Assembly (NCBI GenBank): GCA_000171835.1
Contig: ABHC01000004.1
Location: 186,001-250,000 of the forward strand
Reading direction: 5' to 3'
Source: an alpha proteobacterium BAL199
GTDB taxonomy: Bacteria; Pseudomonadota; Alphaproteobacteria; Thalassobaculales; Thalassobaculaceae
DNA: 64,000 nt
The notes below the pieces were generated by a model. It worked only from the letters and a program-made list of their open reading frames with translations, was not told where the DNA came from and made no database searches. Below, one piece after another: positions 34,116 through 42,970 of the stretch (its first letter is position 1; each line of letters opens with the position of its first letter). Position numbers and translations under genes: made by a program.

Positions 34116-34562
34116 ATGTCGAAGAGTCTGTACGAGGTTCATACGCTGAAGGGGGGGCAATGGGTCATCGACTCAACCTATCCCGACCGCGAAGCCTCGA
34201 TGGAGGTCGCCAAGGCGCTGCATGGCGAGAAACGCTTCGACGGCATCAAGGTGATCAAGGATACCTTTGACGCCAAGAGCGGGCAGGGGAAGGAAATCGT
34301 CGTCTACGACACCTCCAAGGCGCCCCGCGAGAAGGCACCCCCACCGCAATCGCCAGCCGCCAAGACGGCAGAAGCATCGGCTGCGGCCGCGAGCGCGGCT
34401 CCGTCGCCTGCCGCCGGTCGAGCGCCGGCGAAGAAGGCGAAGAATCAAGACGTCTCGGTCGCCATCAAGGCGGTGCTGTGGCTGACGCTGATCCTGGTCG
34501 GTGGTCTGGGAGTGCTGTTCCTGATCACCAAGGCCGGCGATCTGATGGGCAAGGGATTCTGA
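34116..34562 (+). CDS. Hypothetical C-tail-anchored protein
   Basis: A 148-residue protein in three parts: a folded N-terminal domain of about 75 residues (SLYEVHTLKGGQWVIDSTYP, then EKRFDGIKVIKDTFD), a Pro/Ala-rich linker of about 45 residues, and one C-terminal membrane helix (VAIKAVLWLTLILVGGLGVL). This places the N-domain in the cytosol if the tail anchors in the inner membrane. I do not recognise the family. ATG at 34116, GCGAGGGT upstream. The gene stands alone after the BI-1 terminator. Confidence 0.7.
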   Translation: MSKSLYEVHTLKGGQWVIDSTYPDREASMEVAKALHGEKRFDGIKVIKDTFDAKSGQGKEIVVYDTSKAPREKAPPPQSPAAKTAEASAAAASAAPSPAAGRAPAKKAKNQDVSVAIKAVLWLTLILVGGLGVLFLITKAGDLMGKGF

Positions 34563-34594
34563 CGCCGGGCGTCGGATGATGTGGTCAGCCAGAT

Positions 34595-35089
34595 TTATGG
34601 CCAGGAAGCATCGACCTGTTTCATGCCGGCTTGCTCGAAATAGGTGTCGTAGTCGGTCGGAGGGCCGGCAAGGGCGTGTATCAGTCGTATCAGGCTGTAT
34701 TGCGTGCTCGGTATCGCGATTGGCGGGTTCCAGTCCCGCGGCATCGGCAGCAGGCAGCGGTTGCGGTCAACCGACACCACGATCTCCCGAAACGACAGCC
34801 TGCCCTCGATGAAGATGTCGAGATAGCGTGTCCGTGCGTTCTCTTGTGCGAACGGATGGCCGTCGGGCAGCACGTAGGATCCCTGTTCGACCATGCCATA
34901 CGCCATGGTCAGCGCCAGGTCGGGCTTGTAGCTGAAGGCAACGAGATGCTCGTCGGCGTCGAGACGGTCACGGCCGCCTTCGGCACCGGCGACCTCGATG
35001 ATGCGGTGCCGGTACGTGGGGCGAAACAGGATCGTCCAGTCTTCGATCCCGCTGCCGGCAATGGTTCCCAGAAAGTCACGCAGGTTCAT
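34595..35089 (-). CDS. Hypothetical protein
   Basis: A 164-residue soluble protein without signal peptide or membrane segment. It opens MNLRDFLGTIAGSGIEDWTILFRP and has a mixed alpha/beta composition; the region DADEHLVAFSYKPDLALTMAYGM may be a beta-sheet core. I cannot assign a family. It is 15 bp downstream of the 119-residue gene on the same strand, so the two probably form an operon. Confidence 0.6.
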   Translation of the reverse strand: MNLRDFLGTIAGSGIEDWTILFRPTYRHRIIEVAGAEGGRDRLDADEHLVAFSYKPDLALTMAYGMVEQGSYVLPDGHPFAQENARTRYLDIFIEGRLSFREIVVSVDRNRCLLPMPRDWNPPIAIPSTQYSLIRLIHALAGPPTDYDTYFEQAGMKQVDASWP

Positions 35090-35104
35090 GACGCCGACCT
35101 GATA

Positions 35105-35464
35105 TCACGTCGACTCCAGGCGGCGGTCGTGCGGGTCGCGCTTTGGCCATTCCGGAACCGACTTGCCCGTGACCTCCTGCAGAATGGTGCGGGCGTTCTC
35201 GATGATCATGCGGGATTTCGCCGAGATCCGGGGGTTGTCTTCGATGGCAGCCACGACTTCCGGCTGCGCGACAATCAGCATCAATTCATCCAGACTTTCA
35301 CACAGATCGACCGAACCGGCGATGATGCGCGCGTTGCCGTCCCGTTCCTCCGGCTTACCGGCCCAGGACATGGTCCCGACCTGGCCCGGGGAGCCGCCAC
35401 GGCTGTAGGACCAGAGTTCGCCGTTCGGCCGGATCTTCCACGGCCCGGAAGTATAGCGTGGCAC
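35105..35464 (-). CDS. Small hypothetical protein, phage-type 'GPW' resemblance
   Basis: A 119-residue protein starting MPRYTSGPWKIRPNGELWSY. The order GPW, then a Gly-rich turn, then DGNARIIAGSVDLCESLDELM resembles small proteins common in phage genomes (pattern GPW...NARLIAAAPELLEAL) of unknown function. The C-terminal part (NPRISAKSRMIIENARTILQEVTG) is helical. It is the first gene of a likely two-gene operon. No other phage genes are present. Confidence 0.6.
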   Translation of the reverse strand: MPRYTSGPWKIRPNGELWSYSRGGSPGQVGTMSWAGKPEERDGNARIIAGSVDLCESLDELMLIVAQPEVVAAIEDNPRISAKSRMIIENARTILQEVTGKSVPEWPKRDPHDRRLEST

Positions 35465-35621
35465 TGCGGCCCTCCTTTACTCGACCGGTGGAATGGTACC
35501 GAGCGCCCCTGCGGTTAACAATCGGAACTCTGCCCGAGAGCGCTGTCGCGCCCACGTTATCATGATTCCTAAAACCCTCGACGTTTGTTACCATGGGACT
35601 TGATGCAAGGAGGGGAAGCTC

Positions 35622-36389
35622 TTGGTTCGACTGATTTTGGTTATGGCGCTAGCGACGTTATTGAGCGGCTGCGGCGCCGACACGCTGCTGCAGTCGTCTG
35701 ACGCGCGGCGGGCGGAGATTGAAGCGGCCGTAACCGATGTGCTGGAGGCCGAAAAGGGCTGGCAGACACAGTTCATCGAGCGGCGCACCGAAACCATGAT
35801 GGCCGAGCAGAAGGAGACTGCCGCGCGCACGCAGGAGATTGCCGCGCGCATGAAGACCATCGAGGATCGCCTCGACGACATCGCCCGCAAGGTTCCATCG
35901 ATCGCCGATCCGGGGTTCGGCCGGAGCCGGCCTACAGCCGCGCTATCGGCTCCGGCACCCGTTGTCGACTCCGCGGAGATGGTGGCACTCAGACGCGATC
36001 TGGACGCGATGACCGGCGCGGTCGCCCAACTGCTGACGCAGCGTGCGGGGTCGGACGCCGAAGTCCGTGCCCGGTTCGAGCGGCTTGAACTGCGCACCAG
36101 CGCTCTGGCGTGGCCTGAGTCGCATGGCAGTCCCGGCGTGCATCTCGCATCTTACAAGACCCACGAAGCGGCACTCGGCGGCTGGGAGGTTCTGCAGTCC
36201 CGCTATCGGAATGCGTTCGGCTCGGAACCGCCGACCTTTATTGAGGTGGAAACGGTGGCCGGTCGCTTCGTTCGGTTGTTTGCCGGCGTGGGGTTGAGCG
36301 ATCGAGAACTGCTCGCCATCCGGGACAAGGTTCGCCAAGGTGGTGATTACGCGATGATCCTGCCGCTGCCGTCGGTGCCCGAGAGCTGA
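35622..36389 (+). CDS. Putative lipoprotein with coiled coil and SPOR-like C-terminus
   Basis: A 255-residue precursor. The N-terminus has a short signal and lipobox (LATLLSGCG, with Cys at about 17), residues 25-75 are a charged helix likely to form a coiled coil, and residues 170-250 resemble a SPOR peptidoglycan-binding domain (VHLASYKTHEAALGGWEVLQ, then GRFVRLFAGVGLSDRELLAI). The start is TTG 35622 behind AAGGAGGGG; the next in-frame ATG is 21 bases later. It would be an outer-membrane lipoprotein touching the cell wall. It is convergent with the kinase remnant. Confidence 0.72.
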   Translation: MVRLILVMALATLLSGCGADTLLQSSDARRAEIEAAVTDVLEAEKGWQTQFIERRTETMMAEQKETAARTQEIAARMKTIEDRLDDIARKVPSIADPGFGRSRPTAALSAPAPVVDSAEMVALRRDLDAMTGAVAQLLTQRAGSDAEVRARFERLELRTSALAWPESHGSPGVHLASYKTHEAALGGWEVLQSRYRNAFGSEPPTFIEVETVAGRFVRLFAGVGLSDRELLAIRDKVRQGGDYAMILPLPSVPES

Positions 36390-36416
36390 CGTTCGATCAG
36401 CTCCGGGACTTTCGGC

Positions 36417-37090
36417 CTACTGGCGGGTGGCAAACGGAATCGTTCCATCGATGTCCTCTTGCACGGCGGCAAGCGGGAATATGATGCTGACGGTCGTGCC
36501 CTGGCCGGTCTCGCTCTGGATATCAATCACGCCGCCATGCAGGTCCATGAAACGACGCACCAGCGGCAGACCGAGCCCGGCGCCCTCATAGCTGCGACCG
36601 AGGCCGGAGTGTAGCTGTGAGAACGGTTCGAACGCTGACGAAATGTTCTCGGCCGGCATACCGATCCCGTGATCGATCACTTTGAGGCCAGTCCCAAGCG
36701 CGGTCTCCAGGAATTCGATGATCACTTCAGAATCCGGATTGGAGAATTTCACCGCATTGCCGACGACGTTGAGAACGACCTGCCGAAGACGCTGCGCGTC
36801 GGCGTGGATCGGTGGCGCGTTGAATGGAACATCGTTGCGCAGGGTGATGTTGGCCTCGTTGGCGCGTTGGCGCAGCAGTCGAATGCAACTGTCGACCATG
36901 CCGTGTGCGCCGATTGCTTGGATATCGATGTCGATCTTGCCGGCCTCGACCCGCGTGATGTCGAGGATGTCGTTGATCACACCCAGCAAATGCTCGCCGC
37001 TCTGCCGGATGTCCCGTGCGTAACCCGCATAACGCGCGCTCAGCGGACCAAATCGTTCCTCGGCCATCAGGTCGGAAAAGCCGATGACGG
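36417..37090 (-). pseudogene. Sensor histidine kinase, C-terminal remnant truncated by IS6-family element
   Basis: The surviving part runs from just after the H-box (PVIGFSDLMAEERFGPL) through the second helix of the dimerisation domain (QSGEHLLGVINDILDITRVEAGKIDI) to a complete HATPase domain: N-box VVGNAVKFSN, G1 DHGIGM and G2 EGAGLGLPLVRRF. The phosphorylatable His and all sensory domains are missing, cut off by the IS at 37091. A Met at 37067 could start a 216-residue ATPase-only protein, but it could not autophosphorylate. The frame enters the IS directly. Confidence 0.93.
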
Positions 37091-37906
37091 GGTGTTGTCA
37101 CGTTAACTCGTCGAGTTAGCAAGTTGGCATGCCGGTCGTTGATCAAGCGGCATGTGCCGCGGATTTCCAAGCTTCGAACGCTTCGAGCCGATGGTAGCGA
37201 ATGGTGAGGGCGGAACGACGGCGGGCTGGGACAGAGTAACGATTGCGGGTTGCGGATTGCATAGACACGAAGCGTTGTAATCCACCCGGTGATCGGAAGC
37301 CTTGCATCACCCGCTCTCGTTTTCGGAAGGGCAAGTGGCTGTTCTCGGCGCGGTTATTGAGCCCCTTGTGTGACCAATGATCAAGGCCAGGCGCGACCTC
37401 GCGCTTGGCGGCCCCATATGAGCGCAGTTTGTCCGTAATGATCCTTTTGGGCACGAAGCCCCAACGTTTCATCAGCTTGATCAAAAGCCGCTTTGCAGCG
37501 CGCTTGTCTCGCTTCGATTGTAAGATTTCCTCAAGAACGACACCGTGTTGGTCGACGGCGCGCCACAGCCAGTATGACCGGCCCGCGATCTTCACGACGA
37601 CTTCGTCCAGATGCCAAACATCACCAGGGCGAGGCTGCCGTCGCCGCAGAACGTGGGCGATCCGGGGACCGAACTTGACGGTCCAGCGCCGGATCGTCTC
37701 ATACGAAACGTCCACACCACGTTCCAGCATAAGCTCCTCGACCTCGCGCAGGCTCAAGTTGAACCGGGCGTAGAGCCAGACAACATGAGAAATGATCTGA
37801 GGCGGAAAGCGGTGGCGCTTGTAGCTGATTTTCTCTGTTTGCATCGACACCGCCTACGCCCGGATCATTGAACCCGCAACCTCAGGCACGTTAACGTGAC
37901 AACACC
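37091..37906 (-). mobile_element. IS6-family insertion sequence, copy 1, 816 bp, complete
   Basis: The element is bounded by 17-bp terminal inverted repeats GGTGTTGTCACGTTAAC at 37091-37107 and, inverted, 37890-37906, and has one transposase gene on the minus strand. Length is typical for IS6/IS26 elements. The 8-bp flanks differ (GATGACGG on the left, GGTATAGT on the right), so there is no target-site duplication; the element joins two unrelated gene fragments. A second copy in opposite orientation begins at 63462. Confidence 0.95.
37143..37844 (-). CDS. IS6-family transposase, copy 1
   Basis: The 233-residue transposase has an N-terminal helix-turn-helix (SLREVEELMLERGVDVSYETI) and the DDE core: Asp80 in WHLDEVVV, Asp138 in IITDKLRSYG and Glu167 in NNRAENSHLPFRKRER. 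It is unbroken and so potentially active by the replicative cointegrate route of the family. I use the ATG at 37844 with TAGGCGG upstream; an overlapping GTG at 37850 would add two residues. Confidence 0.95.
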   Translation of the reverse strand: MQTEKISYKRHRFPPQIISHVVWLYARFNLSLREVEELMLERGVDVSYETIRRWTVKFGPRIAHVLRRRQPRPGDVWHLDEVVVKIAGRSYWLWRAVDQHGVVLEEILQSKRDKRAAKRLLIKLMKRWGFVPKRIITDKLRSYGAAKREVAPGLDHWSHKGLNNRAENSHLPFRKRERVMQGFRSPGGLQRFVSMQSATRNRYSVPARRRSALTIRYHRLEAFEAWKSAAHAA

Positions 37907-38311
37907 GGTATAGTCGTCGTTCACTCCGAAGGCGGCGCTGGCATAGCGAGTGGCGATCGCATGGTCGACCAGCAGCAACGGGATCGACAATCCGAGGCTT
38001 AGCTGAGCGATCTCCGACCAGCTCATCGCCCGGAACGAATCTCGCAGCCAGATCGCGCGCAAGGCGATCAGGATGTGGATGGTCAAGGCGCCGTACAGCA
38101 GGCTGGTGCCGATCGGGTTGCGCCAGACCTGCACGAACGGCTCTCGGAAGTACGCCAGCGCTTCGAGCGACCAGATGCCGGCGGCATGGTTCAGCAGATG
38201 CGACAGCACATAGCTGAACAGAATCAGGCCCGAGGTCGTGCGCAACCGTGCGACGACGTTTCCCGTCGATGCGGTTCGTGCAGTGCCTGGATGATCGACG
38301 GTGGTTGCCAT
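37907..38311 (-). pseudogene. Membrane-anchored adenylate/guanylate cyclase, N-terminal remnant truncated by IS6-family element
   Basis: The 135 preserved codons encode four hydrophobic helices: GLILFSYVLSHLLNHAAGIWS, GTSLLYGALTIHILIALRAIW, EIAQLSLGLSIPLLLVDHAI and the ASAAFGVNDDYT turn. This four-helix, His-containing module is found at the N-terminus of some alphaproteobacterial class III cyclases and resembles the succinate dehydrogenase membrane subunit. The cyclase domain is missing. The frame runs into the IS and stops at 37865, giving a 148-residue chimeric protein. Identity as a cyclase is inferred from the membrane module. Confidence 0.65.
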
Positions 38312-38427
38312 AATCGCTCCACAATATCGAAGATACTACCGCAATCACTTGAAAATCGTGGGGAAATTGGTACACCACGCACCGCCGACTTAGGCATGGC
38401 TTTCATTTACAAATGGTCGCATCGGAC

Positions 38428-39153
38428 ATGACGAACGCCCTATCGGTGCGTGGTCTGGTCAAACGCTTCGGGTCGAAGACCGCGGTCGACGACCTCAGCT
38501 TTGAGGTTGCCACCGGCGAGGTCCTCGGCTTCCTCGGCCCGAACGGCGCCGGAAAGTCCACGACAATGAAGATGATCTGCGGATTTCTCGCGCCGACCGT
38601 CGGCACGGCGGTGATCTGTGGGCACGACGTGCTGGAGAATCCGATCGCCGCGAAGCGCAGCTTCGGCTATCTGCCGGAAGGGGCGCCGGCCTATCCGGAC
38701 ATGACGACGATCGGGTTCCTCGACTTCATCGCCGGCATCCGTAGGTACAATGGCGCCGAGCGCCGGGAACGTGTGACGGAAGCGATTGCCAAGACCCGGT
38801 TGGAGGAGGTCATCCACCAGCCGATCGAGACCCTGTCGAAGGGCTTCAAGCGCCGAGTCGGCCTGGCCCAGGCACTGCTGCACGATCCGGCGGTGCTGAT
38901 CCTGGACGAGCCGACCGACGGCCTGGATCCGAACCAAAAATTCGAAGTGCGCAAGCTAATCAAGGCGATGGCGGCGACCAAGGCGATCGTGATCTCGACT
39001 CACATCCTGGAAGAGGTCGACGCGGTGTGCTCGCGCGCCATGATCATCGCGCGCGGCCGGATCCTGGCCGACGACACGCCGGAAGGTCTGCGCGGCCTGT
39101 CGGCCAGCCGGAACCTGGACGACGTGTTCCGCGAGGTGACTGCCGATGCGTAA
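38428..39153 (+). CDS. ABC transporter ATPase, Gld-type exporter
   Basis: A 241-residue ABC ATPase with Walker A GPNGAGKST, signature LSKGFKRRVGLAQALL, Walker B VLILDEPTDGLDP and the switch His in VISTHILEEVDAV. The text around the signature (FKRR) is typical for the GldA/NatA/CcmA-like group that drives export or mechanotransmission. I chose the ATG at 38428; one at 38413 is equally poor in ribosome binding site. It overlaps the permease gene by eight bases, which starts the four-gene unit ATPase-permease-GldG-like-DUF4340. Confidence 0.88.
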   Translation: MTNALSVRGLVKRFGSKTAVDDLSFEVATGEVLGFLGPNGAGKSTTMKMICGFLAPTVGTAVICGHDVLENPIAAKRSFGYLPEGAPAYPDMTTIGFLDFIAGIRRYNGAERRERVTEAIAKTRLEEVIHQPIETLSKGFKRRVGLAQALLHDPAVLILDEPTDGLDPNQKFEVRKLIKAMAATKAIVISTHILEEVDAVCSRAMIIARGRILADDTPEGLRGLSASRNLDDVFREVTADA

Positions 39154-39880
39154 CGTCGGGCTGATCATGCGCCGCGAGCTGCGCGGCTACTTCGCCACGC
39201 CGCTCGCCTACATCTTCATCGTGATCTTCCTGGCGTTGGCCGGGGCGCTGACCTTCTTCGTGGGTGGTCTGCTGCAGCGCGGCCAAGCCGATCTGCAGCC
39301 ATTCTTTACGTTCCATCCGTGGCTGTACCTGTTCCTGGTGCCGGCGCTGTCGATGCGGCTGTGGGCCGAGGAGCGGCGGACCGGCACGATCGAGCTGTTC
39401 CTGACCCTGCCGATCACGATGAGCGAGGCGGTGATCGCCAAGTTCCTGGCGGCCTGGGCGTTTACCGCGATCGCGGTGACCTTGACCTTCCCGCTGTGGA
39501 TTACGGTCAATCTGCTGGGCAATCCCGACAATGGGGTGATCCTGGCGTCCTATGTCGGCAGCCTGCTGATGGCCGGAGCATTCCTGGCGGTCGGATCGAT
39601 GATCTCGGCGACCACCAAGAATCAGGTCATCGCCTTCGTGGTGACGACCGCCGTGCTGTTCGTGTTCGCGCTCGCCGGGTCGGACGCGGTGCTGGAGGCG
39701 TTCCGGGGGTGGGCACCCGCGATCGTCGTCGATCTGGTCGCCGGCTTCGGGTTCCTCACGCACTTCCAGTCGATCGCCCGCGGAGTCATCGACTTGCGCG
39801 ATGCGATCTTCTTCGGTTCGGTCATCGTCTTGGCGCTGTTCGCCAACGCGCTGATCGTCGATCTCAAGAAGGCGGACTGA
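39146..39880 (+). CDS. ABC transporter permease, Gld-type exporter (GldF-like)
   Basis: A 244-residue membrane protein with six hydrophobic helices and the opening IMRRELRGYFATPLAYIFI, which marks the ABC-2 permease subunit of Gld-type systems. The conserved WAEERRTGTIELFLTLPITMSE loop after the second helix is also typical. It pairs with the ATPase upstream (eight-base overlap) and the GldG-like gene two bases downstream. Confidence 0.88.
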   Translation: MRNVGLIMRRELRGYFATPLAYIFIVIFLALAGALTFFVGGLLQRGQADLQPFFTFHPWLYLFLVPALSMRLWAEERRTGTIELFLTLPITMSEAVIAKFLAAWAFTAIAVTLTFPLWITVNLLGNPDNGVILASYVGSLLMAGAFLAVGSMISATTKNQVIAFVVTTAVLFVFALAGSDAVLEAFRGWAPAIVVDLVAGFGFLTHFQSIARGVIDLRDAIFFGSVIVLALFANALIVDLKKAD

Positions 39881-39882
39881 CC

Positions 39883-41838
39883 ATGACCACCAGTGATCTC
39901 GCCCCAACGGGTGCCGGCACTGCGCGGCGTGACCCGGCGCGCCTGACCGCGATCGCCCTGGCCCTGCTGGCCGTCCTGTTCGTGGCGGTCAACGTCCTGG
40001 TGTCGTTCACGCTTACGACCAAGCGCCTGGATCTGACGTCCGACAAACTCTATTCGCTGTCGCCGGCCACCCAGCGGGTGCTCGACGGCATTGTCGAACC
40101 GGTCACGCTGCGGCTGTTCTACTCCAAACAGCTCGGCACCAAGGTCCCGTCCTACGGGGTGTACGGCGAGCGCGTTCAGGATGTGCTGCGCGAGTACGCC
40201 AACCGGTCCGGCGGCAAGGTGATCCTGGAGATCTACGACCCGACGCCGTTCACCTCGGTGGAAGACCGTGCGGTGTCGTACGGTTTGCAGCAGATCCCGC
40301 TGGAGGGGACCGACGGCACGGTGTTCTTCGGCCTCGCCGGCAGCAACATGACCGACGATGTCGAGACCATCCCGTTCCTGCAGCCGGATCGCGAGGCGTT
40401 CCTCGAGTACGACCTGACCAAGATGATCCATTCGCTGTCCAAGGGCTGGATCGGCAAGGTCGGGATTCTCGGGTCGATGAAGCTCGACGGCGAAGTGCGG
40501 ATGGGCCAGATGGGCCGGCCGGAACAGACTCCGCCGATGGTCGTCGCCGAGCGCATCAAGGAGATCCTGGAGGTTAAGACCCTCGACAGCGACATCCAGA
40601 AGATCCCGGACGACATCACGATCCTGCTGATCGCCCAACCGAATAACCTGTCGCCGCGCACCCTGTTCGCGATCGACCAGTACATCCTGGGCGGTGGCAA
40701 GGCCGCGATCTTCGTCGACCCGTTTGCCGAGTCGCAGGCCGGAGCGATGACCGGCGGTCCGATGGGCAACGTGCCGTCCAGCACGCTGCAGCCGCTCTTC
40801 GACGCCTGGGGACTGGAGATGCCGACCGACAAGGTGGTGGGCGACCGGTTCGGTGCCCGACGGGTCGGCGCGCGCGACGGACGCAGCTTCATCACCTATG
40901 TGCCCTGGTTGCTGCTGCGCGGACCGAACCTGGAGCGCAATTCGCCGATCACCGCACAAATCGACGGCTTGGCGGTGGCCAGCGCCGGCTATCTCAAGGC
41001 GAAAGACGGCGCGTCGATCAAGCTCGACCCGCTGGTCCGATCAAGCCCCGGGTCGATGCTGATCGACGTCAAGGAGCTCCTGGGGCCGATGCCGGAACCG
41101 GAGAAGCTGCTGCGCAACTATGTAGCCGGGCCGGAGCGATTCACGATCGCGGCCATGGTGACCGGTAACGTCAAGACTGGTTTTCCGGAGGGCCGGCCGG
41201 CGCTGGCCGAGGGGCAGGACGACGATCCGACTGCGACGTTCGACACCGTGCTGACCGAGTCGAAGCAGCCAATCGAGGCGCTCGTGGTTGCCGACACGGA
41301 CGTCCTGACCGACCGCTTCTGGGTCCAGTTCCGCGAGTTCTATGGCCGTCGGGTGGCGGTGCCGGGGGCCGGCAACGGCGACTTCGTCGCCAATGCCCTC
41401 GATGCCCTGACCGGTTCGTCGGCCCTGCTGGACCTGCGCGGTCAGGGGTCGTCCTATCGGCCGTTCGAGGTGATCGAGCAGATCAAGCGCGAGGCCGACC
41501 GCAAGTACCAGGCCAAGGAACAGGAATTGCGGGAAACGCTCACCGAGACCCAGAAGAAGCTGGACGCCTTGCGGAACCGGCAGGCCGGGACCGGTGGCCC
41601 GGTGGCACTGAGCGAGGATGAACGTCGGCAGGTGCAGGAATACCAACGGCAAATCCTGCGGGTTCGATCGGAACTGCGTGGGGTTCAGCGTTCGCTCCGC
41701 GAGGATGTGGAACGGCTGGAAAGCAAGGTGCTGTTCGCCAACATTGCGCTGATGCCGATCCTGGTGGCGCTGTTTGCCATCCTGTTGGCGGTGTGGCGGG
41801 TCCGTCGGCGCGCGCGCCGCACCATGGTTGAAGCGTGA
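39883..41838 (+). CDS. GldG-like protein of ABC exporter
   Basis: The 651-residue protein is anchored by an N-terminal helix (LTAIALALLAVLFVAVNVLV) and a C-terminal helix (NIALMPILVALFAILLAVWRVRRR), with a large periplasmic domain between. The opening FTLTTKRLDLTSDKLYSLSPATQ, the VTLRLFYSKQL strand and GGKAAIFVDPF belong to the GldG/DUF4350-type ABC auxiliary family. Residues 530-620 are a charged coiled coil (EADRKYQAKEQELRETLTE). It is translationally linked to the permease. In Bacteroidetes this fold belongs to gliding; here no other gliding genes are present, so the role is unknown. Confidence 0.85.
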   Translation: MTTSDLAPTGAGTARRDPARLTAIALALLAVLFVAVNVLVSFTLTTKRLDLTSDKLYSLSPATQRVLDGIVEPVTLRLFYSKQLGTKVPSYGVYGERVQDVLREYANRSGGKVILEIYDPTPFTSVEDRAVSYGLQQIPLEGTDGTVFFGLAGSNMTDDVETIPFLQPDREAFLEYDLTKMIHSLSKGWIGKVGILGSMKLDGEVRMGQMGRPEQTPPMVVAERIKEILEVKTLDSDIQKIPDDITILLIAQPNNLSPRTLFAIDQYILGGGKAAIFVDPFAESQAGAMTGGPMGNVPSSTLQPLFDAWGLEMPTDKVVGDRFGARRVGARDGRSFITYVPWLLLRGPNLERNSPITAQIDGLAVASAGYLKAKDGASIKLDPLVRSSPGSMLIDVKELLGPMPEPEKLLRNYVAGPERFTIAAMVTGNVKTGFPEGRPALAEGQDDDPTATFDTVLTESKQPIEALVVADTDVLTDRFWVQFREFYGRRVAVPGAGNGDFVANALDALTGSSALLDLRGQGSSYRPFEVIEQIKREADRKYQAKEQELRETLTETQKKLDALRNRQAGTGGPVALSEDERRQVQEYQRQILRVRSELRGVQRSLREDVERLESKVLFANIALMPILVALFAILLAVWRVRRRARRTMVEA

Positions 41839-41848
41839 GGAGCGGACG

Positions 41849-42898
41849 ATGATCAGACGACGCACTGTCATCCTGCTTGGCGCGGCGGCCCTTGCGGCAA
41901 CCCTCGGTGCGACCGTGGCGGTGATCGACCGCACCGCCGAGACCCGCACTGGCGTCGATGCCGTGCGGCCATACCCGACGCTCGAAGCGCGGGCTGGCGA
42001 TGTCAGCCAGATCGAGGTGATCCGTGCCGATACGCCGATAACCCTGACCCGCACGGATGCCGGATGGATCCTCGCGGAGCGTGACGGCTATCCGGTCCGT
42101 ACCGACCTGGTCCGCAAGCTGCTGTTCGATCTCGGGCAGATCGAACTGATCGAACGCAAGACCACCGACGCCGAGCGTTCGGCTCGCTTGAACCTCCGTG
42201 ATGTGGCGCAGAAGGGCTCGAAAGCCTCGCGGATCATCGTCACCGCATCGCAGGGCGAGACACTGGTTGATTTGCATGTCGGCAAGAAGCGGGAGAGCCT
42301 GTCCGGCGGCAAGCCCATGGTTTACGTCCGGCGCAGCGCTGAAGCGCAGACGTATCTGGCCGAAGGCGAACTCGACCTGCGGGGTGGGCCGGTGCAATGG
42401 CTGCCGCGCGAGATCCTCAACATTCCGAAGAGCACCATTGTTTCGGCAACGCTTACGTCAGCTTCCGGTGAGGTCCTGAGCCTCGTGCGGGCAGGCGAGG
42501 AGTTCAGGATCGTCGACCTGCCGCCGAGCCGTAAGGTGACGCTGCAGTACTCGGTCAACAACGCGGCGACGGTAATCGACAAGCTGCTGTTCGACGATGT
42601 GCGGTCGGCAGAAGGGTTGGACTTCTCGGCGGGGCTGGGTGGCGGAGTGTTCAAGACCAAGGACGGCCTCACCATCACCCTCGACTTTGGTGCCGCTCCT
42701 GCCGGTCAGTCGAGATCTGTCGAACCTTGGTTACGGGCCGGTGTGGCAATTGCGGATGATGCGACCGATGACGCCCGGAAGCTTGGCGAGGCGGCCCGTG
42801 CGCAGACCAACGGCTGGGCCTATCGCCTGTCGTCCTATGATATGGACCGGCTTCACGCCACGCTGGAATCCCTGACCAAGCCGGCCGAAGGTTCCTGA
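41849..42898 (+). CDS. DUF4340 domain protein of Gld-type exporter
   Basis: A 349-residue protein with an N-terminal signal anchor (RTVILLGAAALAATLGATVAVI) and a periplasmic domain of repeated beta-strands, the DUF4340 family. VSQIEVIRADTPITLTRTDAGWIL and NAATVIDKLLFDDVRSAEGL are the characteristic repeats. DUF4340 genes follow GldG-like genes in many proteobacteria. ATG 41849 with GAGGAGCG upstream. It completes a four-gene operon whose transported substrate is not known. Confidence 0.85.
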   Translation: MIRRRTVILLGAAALAATLGATVAVIDRTAETRTGVDAVRPYPTLEARAGDVSQIEVIRADTPITLTRTDAGWILAERDGYPVRTDLVRKLLFDLGQIELIERKTTDAERSARLNLRDVAQKGSKASRIIVTASQGETLVDLHVGKKRESLSGGKPMVYVRRSAEAQTYLAEGELDLRGGPVQWLPREILNIPKSTIVSATLTSASGEVLSLVRAGEEFRIVDLPPSRKVTLQYSVNNAATVIDKLLFDDVRSAEGLDFSAGLGGGVFKTKDGLTITLDFGAAPAGQSRSVEPWLRAGVAIADDATDDARKLGEAARAQTNGWAYRLSSYDMDRLHATLESLTKPAEGS

Positions 42899-42970
42899 AC
42901 GGCCTGCAGCGTTGAGTGGCGGTGACGTGGGTGCTACCCGTTCACGCGGGTGGATGGAGACCGAGGCGCC

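Noticed and set aside
37083-37914. Target-site duplication around IS6-family copy 1
   Set aside because: The 8-bp flanks GATGACGG and GGTATAGT share no useful identity; no alternative end position gives a match.
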